Source: Bacteroidia bacterium (GTDB lineage Bacteria; Bacteroidota; Bacteroidia; AKYH767-A; OLB10). From it: DNA of 62,427 bases. Position 1 is the stretch's first letter. Each line of letters starts with the position of its first letter. A model generated the notes under the pieces. The model had not been told where the DNA came from and searched no databases. It saw nothing but the letters and a program-made list of their open reading frames with translations. Below, piece by piece: positions 19,501-26,528 of the stretch. The position numbers and the translations under genes were made by a program. The stretch spans positions 1 through 62,427 of the forward strand of contig JAEUTI010000008.1 in assembly GCA_016788065.1 (NCBI GenBank), given 5' to 3'.

Positions 19501-19631
19501 TTGTTTCTGAATCAGGTGTGAAAGCATTTGAGAAGTATTCTATCAATACTCAACATCTTGCAAAAGGTGTTTATACTTTGAAAGCTTCTAATGCAGGTTT
19601 CGTTACTGTTCAAAAAGTAGTTATTCAGTAA
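16524..19631 (+). CDS. Large modular T9SS surface protein (repeated domain, two Ig-like, two cohesin-like, dockerin-like)
   Basis: 1035 residues. Order: signal peptide 1-19; shared family domain ~20-258; two Ig-like (Big_7-type) repeats at ~266-355 and ~359-450, each with a P-T-x-x-I-T-x-P-T opening, DADGT and VGSDATAPY/VGVDATAPY; a first cohesin-like domain ~452-592 (GYDIVLEYDNTKVLPSG); a linker with the dockerin-like loop DVNIDGVVSAGDLSQINQR at ~703; a second EF-like DVNGN near 814; a second cohesin-like domain ~834-945 (DKMVFDLTKAV, SLDFAMMFNG, LRFTSYSLE); and a T9SS type A tail from ~963 (VYPNPASSSINVLL). Codon use is biased like its upstream neighbour. It is probably abundant on the surface and a scaffold or adhesin candidate; no enzyme motif seen. 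Confidence 0.8.
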   Translation: MKKYLIGLCLLLSGTFVKSQGLEGIVVEKFYVSNAADGAGSVGTLPPGSVTWRFYVDMAPGYIFQAAYGDGNHLLRFQTSTTFFNNEDRGSTNANAIGFNFIDDNTVMLDSYLSAGATCSNRFGVLKSEDDAVGQVVNSNGLLQNADPSAGIPLTSRDGQTGTAGAPSAFTELGLASALSVLDATSGAGSILSTNNGSWASLAGASGPTATNRVLIAQITTDGVLQFELNVQIRSASNVVENYVASNPVGTEQVFAGLSGTLNQANASPTISITAPTAGSTYLTGDPVTIDATAADADGTITNVQFLVDGVVVGSDATAPYSFTWTSTVGSHSLTARATDDLGAQTTSSPVGITVGNVIAPTVAITSPTSGSTFVLGDVVNITANANDADGTVSQVEFFVNGVSVGVDATAPYAFAWQSVVGNSSLTAVATDDDNATGTSAPISISVFDSSSAYVISTSSNPCSANTFCLPIVAITPVNDVIGYDIVLEYDNTKVLPSGVVSVGNALINPAITSTANSIDNANGKMYISVFFNASAPITAEFNGSGQLLCVEFTRTAGFSSVDTAAFSVSSLQESYFNGVLPKVVSPGEYITFQESDYTSNLKFWFDGSPIRYNPAVPTDYVITNIYGSNLTCTSISATAVQPDLAGNFTYDIANGPSIDIRKDIPATTSVQPVVNGFDAFLTRRVLINDPTYIPSVYSLIAMDVNIDGVVSAGDLSQINQRAVLILGEFRQAWNYSAGGVSNGELSKDWLFVDQTTLNSDPSFIISANFPFPDGAGYDKSNVPVLDFCIEVPVFSSPSCSVFGIESYTGILMGDVNGNYATVVPNGAFRTAASDKMVFDLTKAVVENGVIEVPVYATAAETVNSLDFAMMFNGSKMSFKEVRTNESNLESLSFFNTADQALRFTSYSLESIDLTKSVGSVIFETAAELTADDFNSIEAFINGERVAAEVIGNRAAVSDVMVNVYPNPASSSINVLLSEDASVEIFDMNGKVVVSESGVKAFEKYSINTQHLAKGVYTLKASNAGFVTVQKVVIQ

Positions 19632-19660
19632 TTATAGTATTAAAGTTTGATTCTTTTCTC

Positions 19661-19696
19661 AACCGGGCTGTCCGTTCATGACAGCCCGGTTTTTTT
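19661..19696 (+). terminator. Strong Rho-independent terminator after the 16524 gene
   Basis: AACCGGGCTGTC (19661-19672) pairs perfectly with GACAGCCCGGTT (19680-19691); the T-run continues to 19696. It closes the 14919-19631 pair. Confidence 0.92.
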
Positions 19697-19828
19697 GTTA
19701 ATATAAATGCATGTTTTGCTTAATATTATCTTAAGTATATATCATTTTTGATTATTTAAACCAATTAGTTACCAATAGTAATGTTACGGTAACACTTTTA
19801 AATGTTGCCATTTTTACTTTTACACGAA

Positions 19829-21106
19829 ATGAAATACCCCAGAAAATATAGTAATGTTGATACCGGAATTAATTTGGTATGGCTACAATTCGTTGGGCTT
19901 TTTATGCTTTTTATAACTATAACCGGTTCGGTAAAGGCAAACGACAATTTCTTTATTTCTAATCAGGATACTATAATATTTGATTTTTCTAATGCTGTTT
20001 GCGCGTCAGGTTATATGGAAGTGCCAGTTCGTTTTAATTCGGATGAACAGGTTTATGCAATGGACTTCGCATTAAAGTTTAATCCTGCAGTCTTTACATA
20101 TATTTCTGTTACCACTCATAAAGCGTACTTATCTGTATCTGCAAACTACAATAGTGGAGATAGTACATTGCGATTTTCTTCCAGTAGCCTGCAGGTTATT
20201 GATAATAACACAACCCTGGTTTCTGTTAGATTTTCATTACCTGTTTCTCAAATTGATTATGCTGATTTTGTTTCTGTATATACATTACTTAATGGTGACG
20301 ATTGCAGTGCCAAAGCTATTGAACCATTACCTGCCGGTAACATTACACCCGGTGGCGATACTTCTATTCTTCCCGGTGATTCACTCTCATTAAGTTTTGT
20401 GCCTAATCCTGCATTAAGCTATGTCTGGTCTACCGGACAAACGAATAGCACTATTTATGTCAATGCTCCCGGAATTTACTCGCTAACTACTTTTTATGGA
20501 AATGGTTGCCAGACGGTAAATTCGATATTGATCACTGAAGCAAATCCGTTGCCTGTTACTTACCTCTATTTTGATGCATTTCAGGATGGAGAAAATGTTG
20601 AAGTTGTATGGGCCACTGCTACCGAATTGAATTGTAACTATTTTAATATCGAAAGAAGTTCTGATCTGAAAGACTGGATAACGCTTGCTTCCGTGGAAGG
20701 GGCCGGAAATTCAAACACTGTGACAGATTATACTTTCGCGGATATTAAACCTTTATCCGGACTAAATTATTACCGGTTAAAACAAGTAGATTACAACGGA
20801 GAATTTAGCCATTCTCTGGTGATTGCTGTCGATTTTGATACTCCGCTTTCTGAAACGGAACTTAAAATCTTCCCAAATCCTGTTTCCGGAAATACAATTC
20901 AGTTTAAAAATCGGGGATTTAATGCAAGCACTGTTTCGGTGCGACTAACAAGCATATTGGGAAAGTCCTTTGAGGTGCAACAAGTTGAATATCAAAATAA
21001 TATAGGAGTGGTCACTCTGCCCGACGCCATGGCAGATGGTTTCTATTTTATTACTGTTTTAGATGGGTTTAAAACGCTGTCAACTCCATTTTTCTTTAAT
21101 AAATAG
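19829..21106 (+). CDS. T9SS secreted protein with cohesin-like, Ig-like and FN3-like modules
   Basis: The start at ATG 19829 (425 residues) is preferred over 19802 because a TACTTTTA element (19815-19822) lies within the longer reading. A hydrophobic export segment (~20-38, GLFMLFITITGSVKA) is followed by a cohesin-like domain from ~47 (DTIIFDFSNAV, MEVPVRF, AMDFALKFNP, LRFSSSSLQ, LNGDDCS). Next come an Ig-like segment around 195-235 (YVWSTGQTNS ... GCQTVNS) and the FN3-like module common before T9SS tails (VEVVWATATE, YFNIERSSD, YYRLKQVDYNG). The tail starts LKIFPNPVSG. The signal is unusual in lying some 20 residues from the start. It is 85 bp from the next, related gene. Confidence 0.75.
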   Translation: MKYPRKYSNVDTGINLVWLQFVGLFMLFITITGSVKANDNFFISNQDTIIFDFSNAVCASGYMEVPVRFNSDEQVYAMDFALKFNPAVFTYISVTTHKAYLSVSANYNSGDSTLRFSSSSLQVIDNNTTLVSVRFSLPVSQIDYADFVSVYTLLNGDDCSAKAIEPLPAGNITPGGDTSILPGDSLSLSFVPNPALSYVWSTGQTNSTIYVNAPGIYSLTTFYGNGCQTVNSILITEANPLPVTYLYFDAFQDGENVEVVWATATELNCNYFNIERSSDLKDWITLASVEGAGNSNTVTDYTFADIKPLSGLNYYRLKQVDYNGEFSHSLVIAVDFDTPLSETELKIFPNPVSGNTIQFKNRGFNASTVSVRLTSILGKSFEVQQVEYQNNIGVVTLPDAMADGFYFITVLDGFKTLSTPFFFNK

Positions 21107-21167
21107 TCATAACATAATCTTTACAAAAGCATAATTTTAAATGTATTCAATCGGGCAAACGGTTGTA

Positions 21168-21175
21168 TAGTTTTG
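21168..21175 (+). promoter_or_regulatory. Predicted -7 element (TAGTTTTG) for the 21192 gene
   Basis: An exact TAnnTTTG match ending 16 nt before ATG 21192, nearly the same spacing as the 7240 element. It suggests that 21192 can be transcribed separately from 19829. Confidence 0.45.
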
Positions 21176-21191
21176 AGGCAAAATAAGGAAA

Positions 21192-21956
21192 ATGAAAAAT
21201 TATTACACACTCATAGTTGTTTGCTGCTCATTGCTGCTATTAACAGGCTTGAAAGGATTTGCTCAGGAGGCAAAATTCAACTCACAAGGAAATAATCCAA
21301 ATACATTGGTAATCGATAGTCAGGATTCCGTTTTTTTCGATTTATTCAATGCAACTGTTGTTGGATCCACAATCGATTTTCCGGTTTATGTCAAATCGGA
21401 TGATGTAATTAATGCGTTGGATTTTTCATTTAAGTATAATGAAAATGAATTGGAGTATGATACTATTTTAAACCTGACGAATTATATTCAACATTTGTCA
21501 TATTACAATCCCGGCGACTCCACAGTTCGATTTACTTCTTATAGTTTTACCCAACCTTATACAGCCGATACACCTTTGGTAATAGTAAGATTTACTTTAT
21601 TGACAGGTGTTTTTTGCAGCAATGACCTGCTGAATGCAGAAGCATTGCTTAATGGTGATGGTTGCTCAGAAAAAATTATTGAATGTCAATCAACAGGTAT
21701 CGCTGATGAATTTAATGAAACATCTGTTAACTTTTACCCTAATCCTACAGATAAAACATTATTTATTGATGTAGATAAAAAATCGGATTTGGCAATCTAT
21801 GATATTTCAGGAAAGAATTATCTGATTAATTTTCCACTGGAAGAGAATTTCACCAATGAAATTCCTACTCACAATCTTGCAGAAGGTGTTTACTTCCTGA
21901 AAATTAATTATGAAAAGAAAGTGGTTGTTAAAAAATTGGTTATACAACACTATTGA
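21192..21956 (+). CDS. Short T9SS secreted protein with a single cohesin-like domain
   Basis: 254 residues: signal peptide (LLLLTGLKGFAQ, ~25), a polar spacer, then one cohesin-like domain from about residue 48 to 160 (DSVFFDLFNATV, DFPVYV, ALDFSFKYNENELEYD, YNPGDSTVRFTSYSF, LNGDGCSEK) and a T9SS type A tail from ~180 (FYPNPTDKTLFI ... GVYFLKINYEKK). It shares the pattern FDL-NA-V, then LDF-F/L-K/MF/YN, then RFTSYS with the 6126, 16524 and 19829 proteins. It is the minimal member of the group and a good model for the domain. It is followed by a bidirectional terminator. Confidence 0.8.
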   Translation: MKNYYTLIVVCCSLLLLTGLKGFAQEAKFNSQGNNPNTLVIDSQDSVFFDLFNATVVGSTIDFPVYVKSDDVINALDFSFKYNENELEYDTILNLTNYIQHLSYYNPGDSTVRFTSYSFTQPYTADTPLVIVRFTLLTGVFCSNDLLNAEALLNGDGCSEKIIECQSTGIADEFNETSVNFYPNPTDKTLFIDVDKKSDLAIYDISGKNYLINFPLEENFTNEIPTHNLAEGVYFLKINYEKKVVVKKLVIQHY

Positions 21957-21970
21957 TTAAAACAGGGAAA

Positions 21971-22006
21971 AGAAAGGCGCTCACTCATTCCCGGGAGCGC
22001 CTTTCT
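21971..22006. terminator. Bidirectional terminator between convergent genes
   Basis: AGAAAGGCGCTC (21971-21982) and GAGCGCCTTTCT (21995-22006) form a perfect 12-bp stem with A/T-rich flanks on both sides. It serves the 21192 gene (+) and the acyl-CoA dehydrogenase gene (-). Confidence 0.88.
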
Positions 22007-22011
22007 TTATT

Positions 22012-23796
22012 TTAAAAGCAATATTTATTTGCGTCTATAAGATTTTTCGCTATTCTTCTACGTGCTTCTTTAGAATTGAAAGGAGCAGTTTTAGTAAACC
22101 TTTTTAATCCCATGTGCAGCATTCTGTTTTCATCGCCTTCAGCCATGGAGTTAATAGCGTTTTTGCCGGCAATGTTCAACCTGTCTATACTGTCATTGAG
22201 ATGTGTTTTTAAGATATCGTGATAAATTGCCGCATCATCACCTTTCATTTCTGTAAGATTTTCTACACGTAATAAAACTGATTCACTGGTATAAATCTCG
22301 ATAATCATATCAGCAATATTCATGATGATTTCCTGTTCTTTGCCCAGTTGCATCATGTATTTCTGAACTGCACTTCCGGCAACCATGAGTGCTGCCTTTT
22401 TCATATTGGATAAAGCTTTTTTCTCAGATGCAAACGGAGTGTCTTCACCACTACCAAAATCAGGAATTGCCATGAGTTCTTTTTGAACATTCTGAGCAGG
22501 AGTCATTAAATCCAATTCTCCTTTCATAGCACGTTTCAATAACATATCCAGCATCAATAAACGATTGATTTCGTTTGTGCCTTCAAATATTCTGTTAATG
22601 CGGGCATCTCTGTAAGCACGATCCATGGGGTAGTCAGCAGAAAATCCATATCCACCAAAAATCTGAACACCTTCATCAACTACATAGTCTAAAACTTCAG
22701 AGCCATAAACTTTCAGAATTGCACATTCAACTGCATATTCTTCTGCAGCTCCAAGTAGTGCCTTAGCAAATTCTTTACCTTCCGAAAGTAATTGTTTTTC
22801 TTTTTCGTCGATTTGATGCGCTGCACGATAGAGTGACGATTCCATCGCGAAAGTTCTGATTGCCTGTTCAGCAAGTTTATGTTTGATAGCTCCAAATTTT
22901 GCAATCGGAAGTTTAAACTGCTCACGTGTGGAAGCATAGTTTACAGAAGTAGTGATAGCTCTTTTACATCCGCCCAAAGCGGCCCCAGCCAATTTAGCGC
23001 GACCAATATTCAGAATGTTGAATGCAATCAGGTGGCCTTTGCCAATATCACCAAGTAAATTCTCTACCGGCACTTTGCAATCCATGAAAAATACCTGACG
23101 GGTAGAGGATCCTTTAATTCCCATTTTATGTTCTTCTTCACCAAGTGTTAAACCATCATAGCCTTTTTCAACTATGAATCCGGTGAATTTGTCGCCATCA
23201 ATTTGTGCAAATACTACAAATACATCAGCAAATCCTGCATTGGTGATCCACATTTTTTGTCCGTTTAAAATGTAGTGCTTACCATCAGCAGAAAGAACCG
23301 CTTTGGTTTTTGCAGCTAAGGCATCTGAGCCTGATCCCGGTTCTGTTAAGCAATAAGATGCTTTCCATTCTCCGGAAGCCAGTTTAGGCAGATATTTGTC
23401 TTTTTGAGCTTTATTTCCAAAATAGAGGATTGGTAATGTCCCGATTCCGGTGTGAGCAGCCATGGCCACTGCAAAAGAATGTCCTGCTCCTAATTTTTCC
23501 GTGATCAGCATTCCGGTAATGAAATCCTTACCAAAACCGCCATATTCCTCAGGAACTGAAATTCCCAATAGCCCGAGTTCTCCGGCCTTGTCCATAATGG
23601 TCTCCATTAGCCCTGCTTCCTGGGCGTCTATTCGATCGAGGTTCGGAAAAACTTCTGCTTCCAGAAATTCATCAGCCATAGAAGCCATCATCAGATGCTC
23701 TTCGGAGAAACGTTCCGGAATGAATGTATCTGCTGAAACGGCATCCGTAATCAGGAATTCGCCTCCTTTATGGGTATTGGTGAGTGTTGCTGACAT
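22012..23796 (-). CDS. Acyl-CoA dehydrogenase
   Basis: An FAD enzyme that forms the trans-2,3 double bond in acyl-CoA, the first oxidation step of beta-oxidation. The 594 residues carry the N-terminal helical domain, the flavin-contacting LTEPGSGSDA (residues ~150-160) and WITNAG (~184), and the C-terminal signature YRDARINRIFEGTNEI with Glu405 (IFEGTNE) at the catalytic-base position of short/medium-chain enzymes. About 150 residues follow the core, a C-terminal extension typical of the longer family members. It is the last gene of a minus-strand beta-oxidation cluster, preceded by an OMP-barrel gene with its own terminator. Chain-length range cannot be told from the sequence. Confidence 0.95.
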   Translation of the reverse strand: MSATLTNTHKGGEFLITDAVSADTFIPERFSEEHLMMASMADEFLEAEVFPNLDRIDAQEAGLMETIMDKAGELGLLGISVPEEYGGFGKDFITGMLITEKLGAGHSFAVAMAAHTGIGTLPILYFGNKAQKDKYLPKLASGEWKASYCLTEPGSGSDALAAKTKAVLSADGKHYILNGQKMWITNAGFADVFVVFAQIDGDKFTGFIVEKGYDGLTLGEEEHKMGIKGSSTRQVFFMDCKVPVENLLGDIGKGHLIAFNILNIGRAKLAGAALGGCKRAITTSVNYASTREQFKLPIAKFGAIKHKLAEQAIRTFAMESSLYRAAHQIDEKEKQLLSEGKEFAKALLGAAEEYAVECAILKVYGSEVLDYVVDEGVQIFGGYGFSADYPMDRAYRDARINRIFEGTNEINRLLMLDMLLKRAMKGELDLMTPAQNVQKELMAIPDFGSGEDTPFASEKKALSNMKKAALMVAGSAVQKYMMQLGKEQEIIMNIADMIIEIYTSESVLLRVENLTEMKGDDAAIYHDILKTHLNDSIDRLNIAGKNAINSMAEGDENRMLHMGLKRFTKTAPFNSKEARRRIAKNLIDANKYCF

Positions 23797-23898
23797 ATTT
23801 TTTAATATTTATCCCAAATTTACGTAGAATGACATCGGAAAGATATACTTCACCCTAAAATATTTAGCTTAATGCGTGTTTTTGACACCATGTAGACA

Positions 23899-23926
23899 AA
23901 AAAGCCACCCTTTCAGGCGGCTTTTT
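23899..23926 (-). terminator. Terminator after the OMP-barrel gene
   Basis: On the minus strand GCCGCC/GGTGGC flanked by A5 and T6 forms a G-U-containing stem of about 11 bp. It follows the stop of the 23948-24544 gene by 21 bp and separates it from the acyl-CoA dehydrogenase gene. Confidence 0.75.
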
Positions 23927-23947
23927 CTGCTAAATTGTGGTTAAGTG

Positions 23948-24544
23948 TTAATCGTTTCCTAAAGTGTAACTGATGCTGAATTTTATGCAGTTATTGGAAT
24001 TGGAGAAATCATCGCCTCCCTCTGTATCTACTATGTTTGCCAGTCCAAGGTTATAGTTAAGTCCGAAACCTAATCCATTTTCCATCTGATAACCTAAGCC
24101 GCCGCCCACACCAAAATCAAATGAATTTAACCCATCTTTGGCATCTTCACCATCAAATTCAGCAGCCAGCAGAATTCCAATATGTGGTCCTGCCTGAAAA
24201 TTCAAACCGCTTTCTAATTGATAACGAACCCAAATTGGAATTTCAAGATAAGAAAGACGATAAACATAAGTTTCAGTCCCACTTACCACATTCTCTATTT
24301 CCACATTTGCACCCTTCATGGAGTACAAAACCTGAGGTTCAACAGATAAATTATCTGAGAGAGAGAAATTTACCAATCCACCTAAATGAGCACCCAGCAA
24401 CATGCTGTTATCATTCGAGTTATCGCCTGAAATGTTGGATATATTCAGACCGGCAATGGGACCAAATTTAATTTGAGCATTTACACTCTGCATAGAAGCA
24501 ATTGAGATTGCTAATACCAATACAATTTTCAGCGTTTTTTTCAT
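23948..24544 (-). CDS. Outer-membrane beta-barrel (porin-family, PorT-like) protein
   Basis: 198 residues: signal peptide (LVLAISIASMQSVNAQ) followed by alternating hydrophobic strands typical of an eight-strand barrel (GPIAGLNIS, LGAHLGGLVNFSL, SVEPQVLYSMKGA, YLEIPIWVRYQL, GPHIGILLAAEF, GVGGGLGYQM, GLGFGLNYNLGLANI, FSISYTL). It fits the 'porin family/outer membrane beta-barrel' proteins of Bacteroidota. It sits between fadA and the acyl-CoA dehydrogenase gene; a role in fatty-acid uptake is possible from position only. Confidence 0.8.
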   Translation of the reverse strand: MKKTLKIVLVLAISIASMQSVNAQIKFGPIAGLNISNISGDNSNDNSMLLGAHLGGLVNFSLSDNLSVEPQVLYSMKGANVEIENVVSGTETYVYRLSYLEIPIWVRYQLESGLNFQAGPHIGILLAAEFDGEDAKDGLNSFDFGVGGGLGYQMENGLGFGLNYNLGLANIVDTEGGDDFSNSNNCIKFSISYTLGND

Positions 24545-24638
24545 GGTTGTTGTTTTAGAGGTTTTACTTCTCTCAAAACTAATTGAAAAAAACTTTAGAA
24601 ATAATGATTTATATCAAGAAAACAGAAGTTGATAAAAA

Positions 24639-25817
24639 TTAATTCAGCAACTCAAAAATACCTGCTGCACCCTGACCGGTTCCTACGCACATGGTAACCA
24701 TACCATATTTCTTTTTTCTGCGACGCAATTCGTTGAAAAGCTGAACCGATAATTTTGCACCTGTACATCCTAAAGGATGACCCAATGCAATAGCTCCTCC
24801 GTTTACATTGACAATTTCCTGATTCAGTCCCAATTCTCTGATTACTGCCAGTGATTGAGAAGCAAAAGCTTCATTCAATTCAATTAAATCTATCTGGTCT
24901 TTATTCATACCGGCACGTTTTAATGCAGCCGGAATAGCTTCAACAGGACCTATTCCCATCACTCTTGGTTCAACAGCAGCAACAGCATAAGTAATAAACC
25001 GGGCAATAGGGGAGACCTGTAGTTGTTTGAGCATCTTTTCTGAAACTACTAACACGAATGCAGCTCCATCACTGGTTTGTGAAGAGTTACCTGCTGTAAC
25101 CGATCCTTTGGAATCGAACACAGGTTTAAGCTGAGCCAACTTTTCTAAACTGGTATCTGCTCTTGGTCCTTCATCTGTATCGACAATAAGTGTACGCGAT
25201 TTCTTCTTTTCCTTTTCATCGAGATAACTTTCTTCAATGGAAACAGGAACGATATCTTGCTTGAATAATCCGTTCTGAATAGCAGCAATTGCCTTCTGAT
25301 GTGAATGAAAAGAGAACAGATCCTGATCTTCTCTCGAAACTTTATATTCTCTGGCTACTGCTTCAGCTGTCAGACCCATTCCCCAATACCAATCGGGGTG
25401 ATTTTTTGCAACTTCATAGTTTGGAACTATACGCCATCCGCCAAATGGAATTGGTGACATGGTTTCAACGCCACCGGCAATGATGCAATCTGCAAGACCG
25501 GCCTTTATTTTTGCTGCTGCAATAGCAATAGTTTCTAATCCGGAAGAACAGTAACGATTCACAGTCATCCCCGGTACTTTGATGGTATCTAAGCCCATCA
25601 ATGAAATCATCCGGCCTATATTCAACCCTTGTTCTGCTTCCGGGGTTGCGTTACCAACTATCACATCATCAATTTGCTCTTTTTCAAGAGATGGAACAGA
25701 TGCAACAAGGTGCTTCACAACAGTAGCAGCCAGATCATCGGCACGCATGAAACGAAAATTGCCTTTTGGGGCCTTGCCGACTGCAGATCGAAAACCTGCA
25801 ACTATGTATGCATCCAT
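24639..25817 (-). CDS. fadA: Acetyl-CoA acyltransferase (thiolase)
   Basis: The enzyme cleaves 3-ketoacyl-CoA with CoA to acetyl-CoA and a shortened acyl-CoA, the last step of each beta-oxidation round. 392 residues, normal length. Catalytic residues are visible: nucleophile Cys90 in NRYCSSGLE, His347 in GHPLG and Cys377 in CVGTGQGAAG. The loop GGVETMS and the NEAFA motif are also present. It lies 9 bp downstream of the MORN protein gene and two genes after the fused FadB-type enzyme. Biosynthetic thiolase (acetoacetyl-CoA) is the alternative; the neighbours favour degradation. Confidence 0.93.
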   Translation of the reverse strand: MDAYIVAGFRSAVGKAPKGNFRFMRADDLAATVVKHLVASVPSLEKEQIDDVIVGNATPEAEQGLNIGRMISLMGLDTIKVPGMTVNRYCSSGLETIAIAAAKIKAGLADCIIAGGVETMSPIPFGGWRIVPNYEVAKNHPDWYWGMGLTAEAVAREYKVSREDQDLFSFHSHQKAIAAIQNGLFKQDIVPVSIEESYLDEKEKKKSRTLIVDTDEGPRADTSLEKLAQLKPVFDSKGSVTAGNSSQTSDGAAFVLVVSEKMLKQLQVSPIARFITYAVAAVEPRVMGIGPVEAIPAALKRAGMNKDQIDLIELNEAFASQSLAVIRELGLNQEIVNVNGGAIALGHPLGCTGAKLSVQLFNELRRRKKKYGMVTMCVGTGQGAAGIFELLN

Positions 25818-25826
25818 AAAATAGGA

Positions 25827-26483
25827 TTATTTAGGATTTGGAGTAGGTGTAGCGGCTGGTGGAGGAGGTGTGGTTCCTGGTGCTGGAGCGGTTCCGGGAG
25901 CTGCTGGTGCTTTGGCGCCATCTTTCTTTTTGGCAGCTTCCTTCTTCTTATCTTCTTCAGCTTTTGATGCGGCTACTGCTGCAACGTCAACTCCATCTTT
26001 ATATGTTACAGTGCTGATTTGCACTCCTTTACGATTATATATTTTCCAAACACCATCTCTGTTACCCATTTTGTAAGGTGTTTCAGCCTGTACTTCACCT
26101 GATTCAAAATATTTGGTCCAGGTTCCATGTTTTTTACCCTCCAGATATTCACCTTCCTGTTTAACACTTCCGGAATAAAAATATCTGACATAAGTCCCTT
26201 CTTTTACACCATTCTGATATTCAGTCTCTTCCATAATTTTTGAATATGGGTAGAAGCGCTTGGATACACCGTGGCGGACATCATTAACATATTCAATTTC
26301 ATGGATTAATTCGCCTCCGGAGTTATAATATTTCCAAACACCTTGTTTTTGACCGATTTCATCAGTCTTATTTCTGTGTTTTTCTTTACCCGGAGCGTAC
26401 TTTGGCTTCTGTTCTGATTGTGCATAAACCATTACCGGAAATACCAGTAGTATGATTATCAGCTTAATAAGATACTTCATCAT
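25827..26483 (-). CDS. Secreted MORN-repeat protein
   Basis: 218 residues: signal peptide (LIIILLVFPVMVYAQ), then about five MORN-type repeats (GVWKYYNSGGEL, GVSKRFYPYSKIM, GTYVRYFYSGSVK, GTWTKYFESGEVQ, GVWKIYNRKGV), and a low-complexity tail of A/K/E then A/P/T residues from ~170. Such proteins are named 'YwqK-family antitoxin-like' in databases, which says little about function. The position between the fused beta-oxidation enzyme and the thiolase suggests co-transcription (45 bp and 9 bp gaps), but no metabolic role is known to me. Confidence 0.75.
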   Translation of the reverse strand: MMKYLIKLIIILLVFPVMVYAQSEQKPKYAPGKEKHRNKTDEIGQKQGVWKYYNSGGELIHEIEYVNDVRHGVSKRFYPYSKIMEETEYQNGVKEGTYVRYFYSGSVKQEGEYLEGKKHGTWTKYFESGEVQAETPYKMGNRDGVWKIYNRKGVQISTVTYKDGVDVAAVAASKAEEDKKKEAAKKKDGAKAPAAPGTAPAPGTTPPPPAATPTPNPK

Positions 26484-26528
26484 TCGTGTGAGGTTTCAAT
26501 ATGGAGGCATAAAGTTACAAATCTAAAT

